Below are positions 22,801 through 36,800 of a stretch of 64,000 bases of DNA, piece by piece; the first letter of the stretch is position 1; the number at the start of each line of letters is the position of its first letter. This DNA is from Tyto alba. Lineage: Eukaryota; Chordata; Aves; Strigiformes; Tytonidae. A program made the position numbers and the translations under genes. The notes under the pieces are model-generated. The model made no database searches. It was not told the origin of the DNA and saw only the letters and a list, made by a program, of their open reading frames with translations. The DNA lies in assembly GCF_018691265.1 (NCBI RefSeq), contig NW_024881296.1, positions 8,525,427 to 8,589,426 of the forward strand. Reading direction: 5' to 3'.

Positions 22801-25800
22801 CAAGCCACCCTCGGAGTGATATTGGCAAGGGGAAAACAGAAGTTCCCAGGTAGCCACCACCGTGCTCCTTTTCAAACTGGCAGAGCTGTGGTGCAGTAGT
22901 GCCAAACTCCCAGTGGGGTCACAGTCACTCATTTCTTCATCCAGCAGTTCTGCAGTTGCTGTTCTTCATTTTGGGACCTAGGAACGTCAATTTATGGTCA
23001 GAGTCTGGATCTAAAAGAGGTTGCAAAGAGCTGTTTCAGGTGGAGAATGGAGCCATCCCTTCAGGCTGCTGCTCAGAGGTGTCTGACAACAACATCATGA
23101 ACTTCGGGAGCCATCTTTGAGTCTCTGGCTCTCCCTACACAGTTCTGACGTGCCCTAAAATCAACAGAGTTATCTCTCAGCTATTCATGACCAGCAGGAA
23201 ATGCAAGCTGATCATTCACCTTCATCTCTCTTCTGAGAAAAGGAGTTTAAACTGGATCTGGCACTGGGGAACCGAGTGGAGTAGCCCAGCAGGTTATAAT
23301 AGTACTCCATGCTCTCCCATTGTACAACAGGGCTCCTGTTTGAAAACTTAAAAGAAGCTTCTGCTTCAGGTAGGTGGGACTGGTGTCCAAGTCACTGTGA
23401 CTACAGACAGAATTGATATGAACACCGTGGAGACAGATGGAAGACCCTTGCATCTGGAATAACGTCTTTACAGTGCATAAGCAAGGTCAGTTTTGCTTAC
23501 GCTAGTGCTGGCTTACCAGGTCAGTTCTCGAATATGTATTTTTCACAAGGCAATACCGGAGACCAGTGGCTCTCCCCTGTGGCATCCACTCTGCATACCA
23601 GCTGCTTTAACACATCCTACTCGTACTGAACACACTCAGGAAATCATGCTCTAATACTTTGGTTGTCACAAGAAGTGTCACCTCAGTGGCACTAATGCTG
23701 TCCTGGCCAATGATAGCAAATGCTAGGCCCTTTAAAAAAGCTAGATGTCTGTTTCTGTTAACACAAAATCTCTAAAAGATGGATGAGGAAGATTACAAAA
23801 ATTAGAAGGTAATACTAATGCATACAGCTAATGCTGATTTAGCTGCAACATACAGCGTTTTTCAGTCATCCTTCAAAGGATGCCAATCTTTATCTTGGCA
23901 GGCTGATAAACAAAACCACAATCACAGGGTACACAAATGACTCACCCTGGAGGGCTCCACTTCTTCAGCGCCAGTGTGATGTTCCACCTAAAGCACGTAA
24001 ATGCAGAATGTCATTTAAGAGTCAAGAAAGGCTGGGGGGTGGGTGGTATCCTCTGCTGTATGCTCCACTGCTCTCGCAACAGCCTTCCTCCCGACCCTGT
24101 GTAGAGTATAACAGCTCCTATACTCTGCTCGTAGGACTGTAAGAGAAATACAACGCAACTCAGTCACATATGGAGGCTGTCATTTCAATAAAATGGCCAG
24201 AATCAAATTGTGCACGTACATTCAGGGAGATACCCTTTTTGAAAGGAGATGTAAAGAAAGTTCCCTTCCTTACCTTTACCCTGAACTAACATAAAAACAA
24301 ACAGCAACCCACATCCCCAATCTTAATATTTAATCACTTTCCAATGAAAGAGAGACAATTTTGTCTCATTTGATTCTGCTTTTAGTTGCTGATTTTTATT
24401 ACTAAAATGGGAAGAAGGATGGTCTTGTGATTCTAGCCGCAGGCTACAAGTCAGATCAATGTGCAGCTTTTCAAAATTTTCCTCAGTAGCCTTGGTCTCT
24501 ATTTGCCCTAGGAAAGAGTGAATGACTTGCTTCCTTAGTTTACAGGATTGTAAGAACTTTTAAGATGCAAAAAAAATGCTTTCAAGGACTCTGTCCACAA
24601 TGTCAGGTCTTTGATGTGGCAAGGTCCTTGATTTCACAAGCAAAGTTTTCACAAAAAGCCACTTTGGTTTTAAAAGGCAGGCCTATAACACAGAAAGAAA
24701 AGGCAGAAATCTGTACGTTAGTGATCCAAGAGAAAAGGAAAGCCTCTTGTGCTCTGACTGCAGCACAGATGTTCCAGGAGAGTTAGTTGGTGGGAACGTC
24801 ATCAAGAGGTGATGAAGACAAGCTAGGTTGTGATCAACACTAGGGAAACGTAGTTTATATAGCTGTCCAGAAACTCTTTGGAATCAGTATAGTGCAATGT
24901 CATTGCCTGTTATTAATCTGATCAGTCAAGCCAAGACCTGCCAAGTGTTTGGAGATGTATGTTTCCCGTAGGAACATGGCATCATATCCTCCTCCCTGGA
25001 CATTGTCTACCCTCGATGCCTAGAAGGAGGCTGAATTGGGGTTAGTGCTCTAACTTTACTACACGCCCTTGCCCTCCAAGGTTTGGCTCACAGACTTAAA
25101 AAGAAATGTACACCACCGTGCAGGGTCCCCTCTTGTCCCTCCCTGCCTGGTCCCTTGCTGTATGCACAGTGAGTCTGCACCGTTATCAAACAGCAATTTC
25201 ATGTAAAATGTGGGCCTGGTGTATAAACCTTAACTGCAGCTGATTTGAAATAAGAGGTCACTGCACACTGTCCTACACAAAGCAAATATTTAAAATTAGG
25301 GACCCAACAATTTGGATTTTTGCTGCTTTCTGTAATATTCCTCCATTGCTAGCCAAATTTTTCTCTGAATAGATCTTTGAATTGTTCCTTCAATAGAGCT
25401 GCTACAGGTCAGGAGCACCTTTGGTATGAAAAATGCTGGATTTAAAGTCTGGTGACTGGATCAAGTTTTGGGTAGCCAGGTCTAGTTACAATTCCAGCAG
25501 AAAATTTGACTAAATGAATGTTCTGTATGCAGCTAAATCATGGTGGCTGCTCATCTCGCAAGCAAGCTCGGGGTAAGTGTTCAGTGGCATGCCGATTGAC
25601 ACATGGCTCGCCTATGAGATGCCATTTTCAGGTCACGGCCATGTCAATACAAAAATGCCAGTTCCCAAATATATTACAAGCTGAGCTTTTCCAAAGCAAT
25701 GTGACATGGAAACACCAAGTAGTTTTACTCATTCAGTCTTGTCAGTCTATTAACAGTTACGCTGCAGTACTGCCTGAAGGCTAGCCCATTCAGGGTCCCA

Positions 25801-27260
25801 TTGTGCCAGGTGTGGTGCGAATAAAGAACCTCCTTCCTTAAAGCAGGTTGCAATTTCTGGAAGCAGGGGAGATCTTCCTGCATTCATTGTGGAATTACAT
25901 GCTCCACATGACAATGTTCACCGCTACGTGGGAAGTTTGCAAGGAGAGAAACAAACACAGCAAGCTAAAGCAGAAAGGGCTCCTGCTCATAAAAGCATTG
26001 CCAGTCAGAATGGAGACAGCCCTGGGAGCGAATTCTGGCTGCCTCAAGCTCTTGGAAACTCCTGAGAGGGCAGGCCATGGCAGGAAATAAAAAAGCACAT
26101 TGAATAAATCACTTGATGCTCTGATTAAGAGGCATGGGACTGTGTATCATGTGATAGTTAAAGCCGTAAGCTCCAGCCTTGAAGATATTATTTGGTACAC
26201 GAGCAGTCTGAATGGGCAGATGGTATTCATGAGCAGGATTACTATTTCTAGCAAAACAGGTCAAACCAAGTCAGTTAGAAACAGAATTTAAATGTAAAGA
26301 TCGTTGTCTCTGAAGGTGTATGACTTTTACAGAGAGCTAATGAATCGGGCAAATTATAATTGCACCATTTTAAACAATAAAATCATTCTGTGTAATAGAG
26401 AAAAGCTTTGCCTTTGTTTCCTTTCTGTAAGCTAACTGAGCGCACATTTTCCAGCACAAAATTTGCCTCCAAATAGGAATGGATCAGCTGGCTGGTACTG
26501 ACCAAAAGTGTTCATTTTCCTAAAGTACCCAATAAGGCCGCAGGCTGAGTGACGTCATGTCGTGAGTAAAAGTAAATGCTACAAATAAAGCATGGTTTGC
26601 TTACAGCAATGCCTGCCTCTCTGAGCAGTACTCAGCCTCGCTTTCCAACAGCTTTTCTGCAAGCAGGCGCCTTGATGGGTGGCTGGCTGCTCTGAGCCAG
26701 GGCTTAAAGCAGGTTGTGAAGGCAGCTCAGTGACCAGGCTCTCTGCCCTGCGAAGGTACAGAATTGTTGAAATCAACTGTGCAGCAGAGGTGCAAGACAG
26801 GCATAGGGCTCACATTACTTCTTACAGCAGCAAGGGGACAACTTTGTTATCTCTGGTAGCTGGCTAGTCTGGAGCAAGGGGTAGGTGGAGCTGCTTTTGC
26901 AAACATAGGTTCCATTAGCCCCTCAAAATCCCCCGATCGCCCTACACGGAGGGAGGAGAAGGAGAAGTGACAGAGATCCCAGGGTAACATCAAGAGCCAG
27001 GCAGCTGCTTACAGGGGCAGGATGACAAGCCGGTGTTATGTCCCTGCAAAGGACTGGAAGGTGCTTTGTAAAGGGTCTCAGGGAAGGAGGCATCCTACTG
27101 CCTTTTCTGCATCAGCATCAGCCTTCTGGGCTCACTTCTCACAGACTCATCGCCAGCATGTTTCTTTGCTGTAAGACCCCACAAAACCCAGCACATTAGC
27201 AGAGTATTAGCAGGAAAACAGTATCTTGGTTGATTTTAATGGACACCGAACACCTGGGAA
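16803..27260. other. Noncoding stretch without recognisable genes
   Basis: Base composition is mixed, with a moderately GC-rich patch at about 16,850-17,300. No coding family, RNA gene or clear transposable element is recognised. AT-rich, homeodomain-like sequence around 21,900-22,170 and 26,090-26,420 has the look of conserved noncoding elements, but this cannot be tested from one sequence. A consensus CRE lies at 26,550. Confidence 0.4.
26550..26557. promoter_or_regulatory. Full consensus CRE, TGACGTCA
   Basis: A perfect 8-bp palindromic CRE retaining its central CpG, in otherwise CpG-poor DNA, next to the AT-rich candidate conserved stretch at 26,090-26,420. CREB/ATF binding is the family expectation. 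No promoter context is visible. Confidence 0.4.
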
Positions 27261-27810
27261 TTTCAAGTGCTCTGCTTCGTCTTCCCAAGCCTGAGCGAAT
27301 GAGACCCTGCTCTGCTCCCTACAGTGAGACTCGAAGCCTCCTCAGCCCTGGGGCAGCCTCGAAATCTCCTCATCACCGGCTGACATAGGGCTGCAGAGCC
27401 AAGCCTGGGAAGTCTCACTCGAGCCTGTGTCTTGCCCCAAAAGCCTGCAGACGGGCGATGGGCAGCAGCCGACACCAGCACGCCGTGCCGGGTGGCGAGA
27501 GGCAGAGCTGGCCCTGCAGCTCGCAGGGGCTGGGGAAGGCGCTGCCAGCCCGTGTCTCCCAGCGCTGCTGGGGCAGGCCAGGCCAGCTGGGGCTGTCAGA
27601 GGAGGCAGGCAGCTCCCTCACCTCGGGCAGGGGAGGAGGCAGCAGGCAACAGCTTCACAAGCCCAAGCAGAGAAAGGCCACCAGCCTGGGACAGCTCTGC
27701 TCGCTGGTGAGAAACAGGGTGGCTCGTCCCTGCTCCTCCCATGCCACTTCTGCATCACCAACCCTAGGAGTGTGAGGAAATTATGCCTGGGGCTGCCACT
27801 GAGCCGGTAA
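27260..27810. other. GC-rich block with moderate CpG content
   Basis: G+C rises well above the flanks and about twenty CpGs are scattered over 550 bp, fewer than in the 10-11.7 kb island. Three + frames stay open together for roughly 270 bp, a sign of compositional bias rather than coding. It could be a weak or methylated CpG island, an exon with its surroundings, or a local GC patch. Confidence 0.35.
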
Positions 27811-28171
27811 AGGCTTGGGAGAGGAAACAGAGAGCACCTGGCTCCACTGGCTGTTGCAGGTATAGCATAGAAAGGCCATGGAGCTGTGGAAAAGCAGAGG
27901 TGGGATAAAAGAGAGAGGTGAAGGCTTAAGGGAGTTGCTACAGAATTACTTACTGCTTGAAGAAGATGCTCATCATCAAGCAGTTCCCATATCAGCCGTG
28001 ATTTCAGCTGGGCCTTCAGAGACAGCGTCTGCAGCAGGGGTCAAAATCACCTCGTTACATCCATGTGGGAGGGGGGGCAGTGCTGTCCTTAAGCAGGGGA
28101 TGGGCTCACTAAGCAACAGCAAAAGGGCTGAGATTGCAGCGGGTTGTTTGTGCGGTGGGCACTGCACAAAC

Positions 28172-28879
28172 TCACAGTAAGGCAGTCTTTGCTCCAAGGG
28201 GTTTACACCGCAAATAGGTCCACCAGTAAAAAGGAGAAGGAGCAAGGAAACAACAGACCATCACAATTTTATCTGGGGGAGGAAAGGAAATACAGTGGGA
28301 AACAAAGGCTGAAGGTGATAAACCATGGACAAAGAACAAGTGGAAGAACAGGCTGTGGAGCCAGCTGGAAGTGAAGGGACTGGGAGGAAGGGATGGCAAA
28401 GAGTTTGGCTTGATAGGCGATCTGCAGAGGAGGTAACAATCACAAGGGACACAGCACAGTCCAAGCACAATGTCAGCTGGTTTTGCCTCCCTGCTTTTGC
28501 TTTGCTGCATCAGACAGCTTTGCCCCTGGTGCCAGAGCGGCAGAGGTTGGTATGCGCAGAGCAGACATTGAGCAGCATGACCCTGAAAGGAAGGATTGTG
28601 TGAGACCAATATCACACCAATTTCTGTGCCAGAAGGTGCAAAGAAAACAGCTACGTATTTTGACTGATTGCTATATATAAAAGATGAAACCTTGGTCCCA
28701 ATGTGGGTGTATAACTCATTCTGTGGTGGTACTTTTATTTCAAGCCTCAGACTCTTCTGCAACAAATGCTTTGTGTCTCTTCTACCCATGCCCACGTATG
28801 AATTTAGTATGTGTGATTGTAACACTTGTGAGAAATACCAACTGAGGCTTTTGGAAAGTAAAGCCATGCATTTAACCAC
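28172..28879 (-). CDS. Unexplained 235-codon open reading frame
   Basis: A frame on the - strand is open for 235 codons; the first ATG is codon 5 (28,867-28,865) with G at +4, leaving 231 residues. By my estimate a chance frame of this length in 64 kb has an expectation far below one. The protein is rich in Ser, Leu, Pro and Cys, with hydrophobic patches near the C terminus (around residues 150-215) and no domain, signal peptide or reverse-transcriptase motif that I recognise. No convincing splice or poly(A) context was found. It may be a chance frame in a stop-poor patch, an exon with read-through into an intron, or a lineage-specific gene. Confidence 0.2.
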   Translation of the reverse strand: MVKCMALLSKSLSWYFSQVLQSHILNSYVGMGRRDTKHLLQKSLRLEIKVPPQNELYTHIGTKVSSFIYSNQSKYVAVFFAPSGTEIGVILVSHNPSFQGHAAQCLLCAYQPLPLWHQGQSCLMQQSKSREAKPADIVLGLCCVPCDCYLLCRSPIKPNSLPSLPPSPFTSSWLHSLFFHLFFVHGLSPSAFVSHCISFPPPDKIVMVCCFLAPSPFYWWTYLRCKPLGAKTALL

Positions 28880-30849
28880 ACTACATGTACAGCATAAACA
28901 GGACCTCTGTCATGCCTCATTCAGCTACGGGGCTGAGGGGGAGTGTGGGGAGGGAGGTGCTGCCGCAGTTTGCCCCTCACAGGCATCTGTTGCTTCTTCT
29001 CTGTGCCGTCTTTCATCAAAGGTGGCAACTCCTGGCAGCTCTGCAGCGTGCATTGACCAATGGTTGCTCTTTTTAAAGTTTCAGCTAAAGGACCTTTATT
29101 GATTCTTTGTTACTTATGTCTTCCTATTTCTCTTATTTTTCTGGGGTTTTTTAATAGGCTGGAAAGCAAGGTATGGAGAACAAGAACTAGCAAAGGGAAA
29201 TCAGTGACATTGCTTTCTGGCTTGTGGAAACCTGAAAGGTTGCTAATTTGTAGGCAAATATGCAAAGAACTGAATCTAAGCGCCCTCATTTGAAGTTGTA
29301 AACAGGATTTAAATGCCGCACTGGCCTTGTGACTTCTCTCTGGAGTTCTACTATCCATAATTCATTATTTGTCGCATGTGACTCGTCGGCTGAATCATAC
29401 ATGTTATTTCTGCTCTGCACTTGCCTGCTAGTGAGTTTACTTAAAGACGGTCTATGAAAAAAATCTCCCTGAAACGTGAGTAAAAAGAAAACCCTTTCAC
29501 AAAAGTTGGTAGTAAATAAAAGGAAAGCAGAACTAGGGTAAGTGAGCAAAGATGGCTCTTGGATGGGTAAAAGTTTCAGAAATAGTTTTTACCCTTTTTC
29601 ATTCATGTCCTGTCAAGCTATGCCAATTCACCCAGAGAGAGACTGGGCACAAGAGGGGCAAAGGTTATGTCTGATACAGATAAACTTCTCTTTTATCGCA
29701 TTATGTGGTCAGTTTCTGGGCTGTAATTTGAACCGTGGATCAAGTAAATGTAACAAAGACACAAAGCATTAGTCAGACTTCAGTAAGCACAGGTCCTGAG
29801 ATTCAGTTTCCAAACTTTCCAGTTTGTGGCGAGCATCAGATATCATAAGCCTTACATCTACTCTTCTAAAAGGATTCGGTTGTCTGGAGGGAACATAAGA
29901 ATGCCAATGACCAATTATGATATGCAGGTAATTAGGTTTGCTTGTTCTTTTTCACCTCCTTTCTCCATTTGTCAGATTTTATTGCAAATTCTAGCTTATC
30001 ACTTCTTGAGCACCTTTATTTGACAGCCCCCAGAAAAGGAGCAACGTGTGATGGCTTGGGCCCAGCCTTTCAGAACGATAAAGAGTGCGTTGGGCTTTGC
30101 AGACCATATGCCCATTACAGAGGTGCACCTTCATTTAGACCGAGGTGTCATCACCACATCTTAATGCTGGAGTGATTCAGAGAAGCCTTACTGTAAGTAT
30201 GTACCAGCTTCCATTCAGCAAGATGGCCAACATGCAAATGAAAGATAAATAAATGACAGACTGCTACAGCTTCAGCTTGCAGAGTGTCAAGTAACTCTTT
30301 GGAAAGTGTTTAGCACTTTCCACTTCAGTTAATTTCCATGGAAGCTGAGAGATTTCTGTGTGGCCAGAGTTGCTCTGTCGCTTTGTAACACTGAGCCTTA
30401 GAGAAGGAGAGGAGTGAGGAGCTGCAGAGCCCCGGGGACTGCGGGAACTTTGCCTGTGTGACAGCTACACACTTGGTAACATGACTCGGGCCGTGACTCC
30501 CACAGCCCCTTGTTTTCCCATGGCAGATAAGTGGGGGTCCCAGGCAGTCTAGCCTCTGAAGCGTTACTGAATAAATCCAAGTCCACCTTTGTCTTGTTTA
30601 AGGATTGAATTCTCATTTTTAAGTCTGTCCTGAGGAAAACCCTCCTTTCCTCCATCTCCACAGTGCAGGCAGTGTGCTAGCCTATAGTCTACTTATGGTA
30701 TAGATATCACTATCATGGCAAAGGTGACAAGTTTACTGGCATCTACTGTACACACAAAAGGAGAAATCTCTGCTTTTAGTATCTGGACTAATTTATGCCA
30801 ACTGGTCAGGTTCACTGAGAAGAGGTGCATTTATCAAAGCTGGTATATC

Positions 30850-30885
30850 TATTTTAGTGAATATTAACTTATTTTAGTGAATATT
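30850..30885 (+). repeat. Two copies of a 16-bp unit, period 20
   Basis: TATTTTAGTGAATATT occurs exactly at 30,850-30,865 and again at 30,870-30,885. It looks like a small tandem duplication. Confidence 0.8.
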
Positions 30886-33800
30886 TACATATGTATTCCC
30901 ACAGCAGCTGTGTACACAACAGACTAAGTACGCTCAGCCTAACAGTCCAAACAGAGCATGAGAGGCAGCAAAAATAATTCTCCAGGCTGTGCTGCCTTGC
31001 CCCAACAAAGCCCATATCACCTCCTTCAGTCACTCTGATACTCAGTAACTTTCTAACTTTGTTATGCAAATAATTTACAAAGAAGTTGATGCTTTTATGT
31101 TGCTTCTCTTCCAAAGGTTTATGTCAGCCTGGGGCTCACTCATGTGCTGCCGTGCTGCAGATCCCCAGGGATGTGCAAGGCCCACAGGGGCCAGGACGGC
31201 CATTTACCTGCATAGGAGCCCCTGCGGGACCTGGCCTTACACATGGAAGCAGTGGGCTGTGGGGTCGACCTCTGACTAGGATATTCCTCTTCCCTGCACT
31301 ATTGCATGTTGTAACACTGACTGCGTGCTACGCTTCAGGCTGAGATGCTTGGGATTTCACTGAATGGAATTGCAGAGACAGGAGAAACTAGTTACTAAGA
31401 GTGAGGAGTGCTGCTCAAGAGAGACAGATTTAACAGCACCCAGTGGAGATGCCTCATTAAGCTGATACAAACCTAATAAACAGAAGAGCTGCTAATTATC
31501 AAAAGGAGTTAAGCAATGAAAAGTGGCAGAAAGCCAAGAAGCAGTACTGAGTCGTTTTGATGCAAAGGGAAACTACTCAGCAAATCCAGAGTCTGTAACA
31601 GAAGAGAGAGGAAGAGACAGATACCTTTTAAGATGATGATCTGCATCATATTAGTAATCCTTCTTGTATTTTTTTTTTACTAAGACTATTTATATAAATC
31701 CAGTGGATGAAGGATGGTCACAGAAGTCACATTGCTTTAAAAATATACTTTGGAAGCCAAGTGATTCTCCTTTGGAAACAAAAATGAGGCTCTAAAAGCA
31801 TTTTTAAAATTACAAGGGGAACTGCTTTCCATAAGTCTGCTGTACTCCGTGGCTATAGTATGAGGAGAACATGCAGATATTTTCAGCAAAGGGAGAAGAT
31901 GCCACAGAAGGGAAGAAGCATTACACATGCACTTGCATTTCTAGCTCCTGGAAACCCAAAGCACTGGGACCAAAGTGGTCACTGGTTAAAGACAGATGTG
32001 AAAGCTCCCTTTGAACAGACCATCAGCTGCTGTTGCTGAGTGAGGCCCAAAGACAGGAGGTGAAAGATGGGGGAGAGTGGCAGCCCTTCCCCGGCCTGCA
32101 GAAGAGGATGCCCATGGTGGTTCAGAGGTCTCTCAAAACTGTGCCCTGCTAATTAGCAGAAATATTGACGTAACGTACAGGCTGTGGCAGGGCTAGGACA
32201 AACATGGCAGAGATAGTGGGGTCGTCTGTGAGAACCTGATCTGCCCCTCTGAGGCAAAGGCAGGGAACAAAGTGGGCATTAGTATGCAGCCACTGGCACT
32301 TAGGCAGTGGCCGTAAGCAAAGCGACCGTCTTCTCCAGAGGTGGGGCTGAAATGGGGATAATGACTGAATGCCATAGGGCCGCAAACCAGTTCTCTTCTT
32401 TGCCTGTACTCTATATGATTTAGTGTTTTCATAACAAATGTGTCCAGTCAACACAATAGCATGCAGGGACCTGGATGATCCTGAGTCAAGAACACTCTGG
32501 CACAAGTTACTGCTCTCACTCTAAGTGTGGGCAGGCAAAGATGAAATCAAACCTACTGTGACTGGAGTGAATTTTGTCCTTAGATAACACTGTTTTTTGG
32601 AAGAAACCATTCCAAACAATGCTCCCCGACTGTATTATTGGTGCAGTGAGTCAGGAAGCCTTGCACGCTGCTTATGATACTCTGCTCGCTTCTCCTCGGG
32701 GTATGTCTGCGTATGCATGTGGATATCATGCATCATTTTACAAATTGCTCTAGCTGCACTCTCAGGGAAATACATCATTAACAGTTTCCTCAGTCTTGTT
32801 TTTGACTGGGCTAACCATTAACAGAATCAGCCTTTTTACAAAGTCCTCACAAAGTCCATAAAGTGTATGTAAGCACAAGGGGCAACATTCTTTCCCCCAG
32901 GACACCAGGCTCTGGTCTTCAAGGATGCAGGTGATCAGCTGCAGACTCTTCAAATATTGTCCCATTTGCACATATGAACTAGAAATATTTAACTTGTTGC
33001 TTTATGCAAAACTTCAAGAGCCCTTGGGCAACTTTTTTGTACCCCTACACAAATTCTCAGTGTGGAATGAGGGGCTTTAGGTATTATTTTTATGAACTAC
33101 GTTTGCACTTCTCTAGCTTCCTGTGTGCCACTGGACAGGGGAGAGGTGGGAAAATAGTTAATCACTAGCCTTGACTGTAGAAAGTAAAATGTGGGCAGAG
33201 TACTCAAGGCAGGCTGGTATGAAATGATCTGTCAAGAGCTGCGTGGGCTGTTTTCCTGAAGAAAAAGCACCATGGTGGAGATAACAGGTCTGATAACCGA
33301 GGAGTGACTTCAGTAATTAAAGTTTTAAAAGGACATAACATAGTGGGCAAAAATGCATAGGAAGAGGCACACAGAGGAAGAGAAAGCAGCAAGATGTTTC
33401 CTGGGAAAAGCAAAGCCTGTTGCATAGCTACTCCTGCACCTGTGGGCATAATCTGAATTTTGACTCAGCCCTCTAATCAAAGGACACTGCCAGCTATGTC
33501 CAGTAAACTAACAAATGCTGGCTTGTTTTGAAGAGAGACCTGCATCACTACAATTATTTCCAATAGCATTATTTGCCTGGAAGGTATATGCCTTAAAAAA
33601 CAGACTCCTTGGCATGTCCGTGGAAATGAGTAAGAGCTTGACTCACAGACCTTTTCTTGAGGGATGTCTTGGACCCACTCCATGAAGAAGCTACGTTGTC
33701 TCTTGCTTTAGAGTATATTTGGGGAGACTGTAAAAAGGCTGGCATCTTGAGGAGAAACTGTGACTTCTTTCTTGAGGAGAAACCTATCACATGCCTTCAA

Positions 33801-36800
33801 TTCTCATTTTAACCCAGTTTCATTTCTCAAGCCTTCAAAAAATGTTTTTCTGTATTGTGTGGCAATGTGAAACGTGTATCGATTAACCACCCATGGGATG
33901 GGAAATGTGAAACTTTGGGTGAAGCTACATGCCTTATATCTCAGAACCATCAAAAGGGGACGGCATCTTCTGTCCCACCCCAGCTTTCCCTTCCTTCCTC
34001 CTCTTCTGGCCCTGTGCTGCCAAGCCACCGGTCTGCCCCAGCTCCCTGGCCGCTCCCGTGAGTAGCAGTGGGCAGAAGGGAGAGCTGGGGACTGGGCAGT
34101 GGGAGGGACACGGAGAGGAAGGAAGACCTCTTCTTCTGCTAGCACGGAGGTGTTGTAACAGCTTAGTCACAATGTGCAGCTTTGGGTGCTGAGAAATGTA
34201 CAAACACATTCGCAAATGTACGAAATAAATAGTTGGGGTCATGGGAGAATCGCTTCTTCTTCTAGCTGCCTTCAGTTGCCACACTCCAAAGTAGCATGCA
34301 AATTGTTGTGAGAAAAGGTTGACTTTTAAGTTGCAGGGTCCGTTTCAAGCCCAGGGTGATAAACCCTCATAAAACGACTTATAATTTGGAAACTGAAATT
34401 ATGCCTTCAAGAGAGGAGGACGTTCTGCTACCCAGAGACCATACCACACATGCCTCCCGTCCCCGACTCTGCTCTGACACGATGCCAGCGGCAGCCGGAC
34501 CCTCCCGACTCCAGGGGTGCTCTCCCTGCTTTGCAAGGTGTGCACGGAACACTGAGACCTGGTGAAAAATGCCAAGAAAGACTCCCCTTGCGTTAAACAT
34601 AATGTATATTGAAGTCATATTTATGTCCTATTCAGAAAAAAAAAGGGTGAGGTTTCACAGATAGTAATGAGCAAATACAGTTAAAAATGCAGAATAAACC
34701 CAGGGAGAAAGCAGGTGCCTTTTTCATGCAGTATGTCTTCCTAGCCATAAAACAGATGAGGCATCTATCATTCAGGACAGAATAAAGAAGGTTAGAGGCA
34801 AAAAAAAAGAAGAAAAAAAAGCCACAAAGATCCATTTTACATCTAGAAGATGCAGGCAGTAAAGCCATGACTCACCCTTAACAAGTTCATCTGCTATTTT
34901 GTGACTAATGCATTAAATTATATAATTCACGAATGTCCTACTCTTTAGGATTTTACTAAAAGCTATTTGCTGAATTAGAGTTAGAGATAGCAAAATGAAG
35001 TGAAAAAGCAGGGCCTTTTAGAGAAAGGGAAGCAATCAGCACTAATGGATTTATTGTGCAAAAGCCTATGTGGTTGAAAAACCACGCACGTACACACACA
35101 TCTGGCTGCTTCAGCTGTTGGTAGTCATGAATATAGCTTGCTGATGCCAAACAAAAATCCATATCAATGCCATCATTTATTTATTCATTTTTATAATGTA
35201 GATCTCAAGATATTAGCCACAACTTTAGCAACAACAGAAAACAAATAGCTAGGTTTTCCAAGAGAAAGTTAAATTTGAACAAAAGTTAATCAAAGTCCAT
35301 GCTAAACAACTTACCTAATAGATTGGCAAGGCTTACCTAGTGAGTTGCAAAGGCACCACTCCAACATTTGCAATGAAAACAGCTGATATCACTTCCAAAA
35401 GAAAGGAAAAGCTCTACTTTCTGATCCACGACTCTGGTCCCTGCATATAGGTCAGAAGCACATGTACCTTTGTTATGCATAAACTCAGCACATTGTCACA
35501 CCAACAGCATATTTAAAGAAAATATAACCTTAGAGTTAGAGACACATGAATACCAAATCTTTATCTAAAAGACCATAAAAAGAGAAGTTTCGGGGAGGGT
35601 ACAGGTGGTAAGTGGATAGAAATCATCAGATAGACTGACTTTAGGTAAATAATCTAAATCTCTGCCCAGCAATATAGTCAAGCCAATTGTGTTTAAAAGG
35701 GTGCATGGAGGAAAATATCTGCTTGGTGCCTGCAAGGAAAAGGAACAATTAAGCTGAACTGTGGATGCAGGTGCTTGGCTGTTGGGATGCAATGCCAGAG
35801 TTCAGAATTATTTATCTTCCCTTCAGTCCATTCATTAGTAGCTGGTACTTCTCATACTCTGAGGCTGTCCTCTCAGCCATGCCAATTCTGATGGATTCAT
35901 CACTAGTTTCATAATATTAGATTATCTTTCATAAAAGCCCAGCTCTTGCATTTATGTGGTCAACGCAGAAACTTCACTTCCCCTTTAAAAATTACGCATA
36001 TCCTCAGAGTTGCAGATCAAAGCATGGAAAATGAAAGTGTTAAACTCGCAGAAAACAGAAGACTAAAAAATAAACTAATATTTAGCATTTTCAAAACCAT
36101 TAAGAATTCAAAATCAAATGCCATTATTTTCTATAGGGAGACTGATTCATGGCTTGTGGGGCCCTGATATGATAAGCAGAAGCTTACATAGCTGTCCTCC
36201 CCCAGCAATAAGCAGGAGCTAAATAATTATCTGTATTCTGAGGCCAGCTAGTATCACACACAATATAGCAAAACTTTTCCACCAGAAAGATAGCTGATGA
36301 CACACACCAATTTTCCAAAAAATAAGAATTTACCATAAATATATATTTCCTTAAAAATTCCACATTACTGAAGAAATTAGGTTCATTTATACTTCAAACT
36401 GTCAAACATTTAGTTGTGCTTTAAAAATCTTCAGGGTTTCCATTTTTTGTTTGGATTTTTTTTTTTTCCCTCCTTACCAGAACTTCTTCACAGAAGGTTA
36501 TCAGAGGAAGGCTTTCAGAAGATTTCAACCCCTGGCCAGTGATTCTTAAATATAACACTCCATCTTTAAAAATTGCATTCTTAACAAAACCCCCACAATC
36601 TAGGGGGGAAATCCTTGGAAAAAAATCAGTATGCTTCAATAATTAATGTTGAGAAGTGATCACTAATAACAGTTTTTAAAAGTAATGGTTTCCAACTAAT
36701 TTTAAAACTTCCTTACAGATTGCACTGCTATTCCCTCATTAATTATGATCACACCATGAATAAATCAGGAAATGTTACAGAAAAAATGAGTAATAGATTA

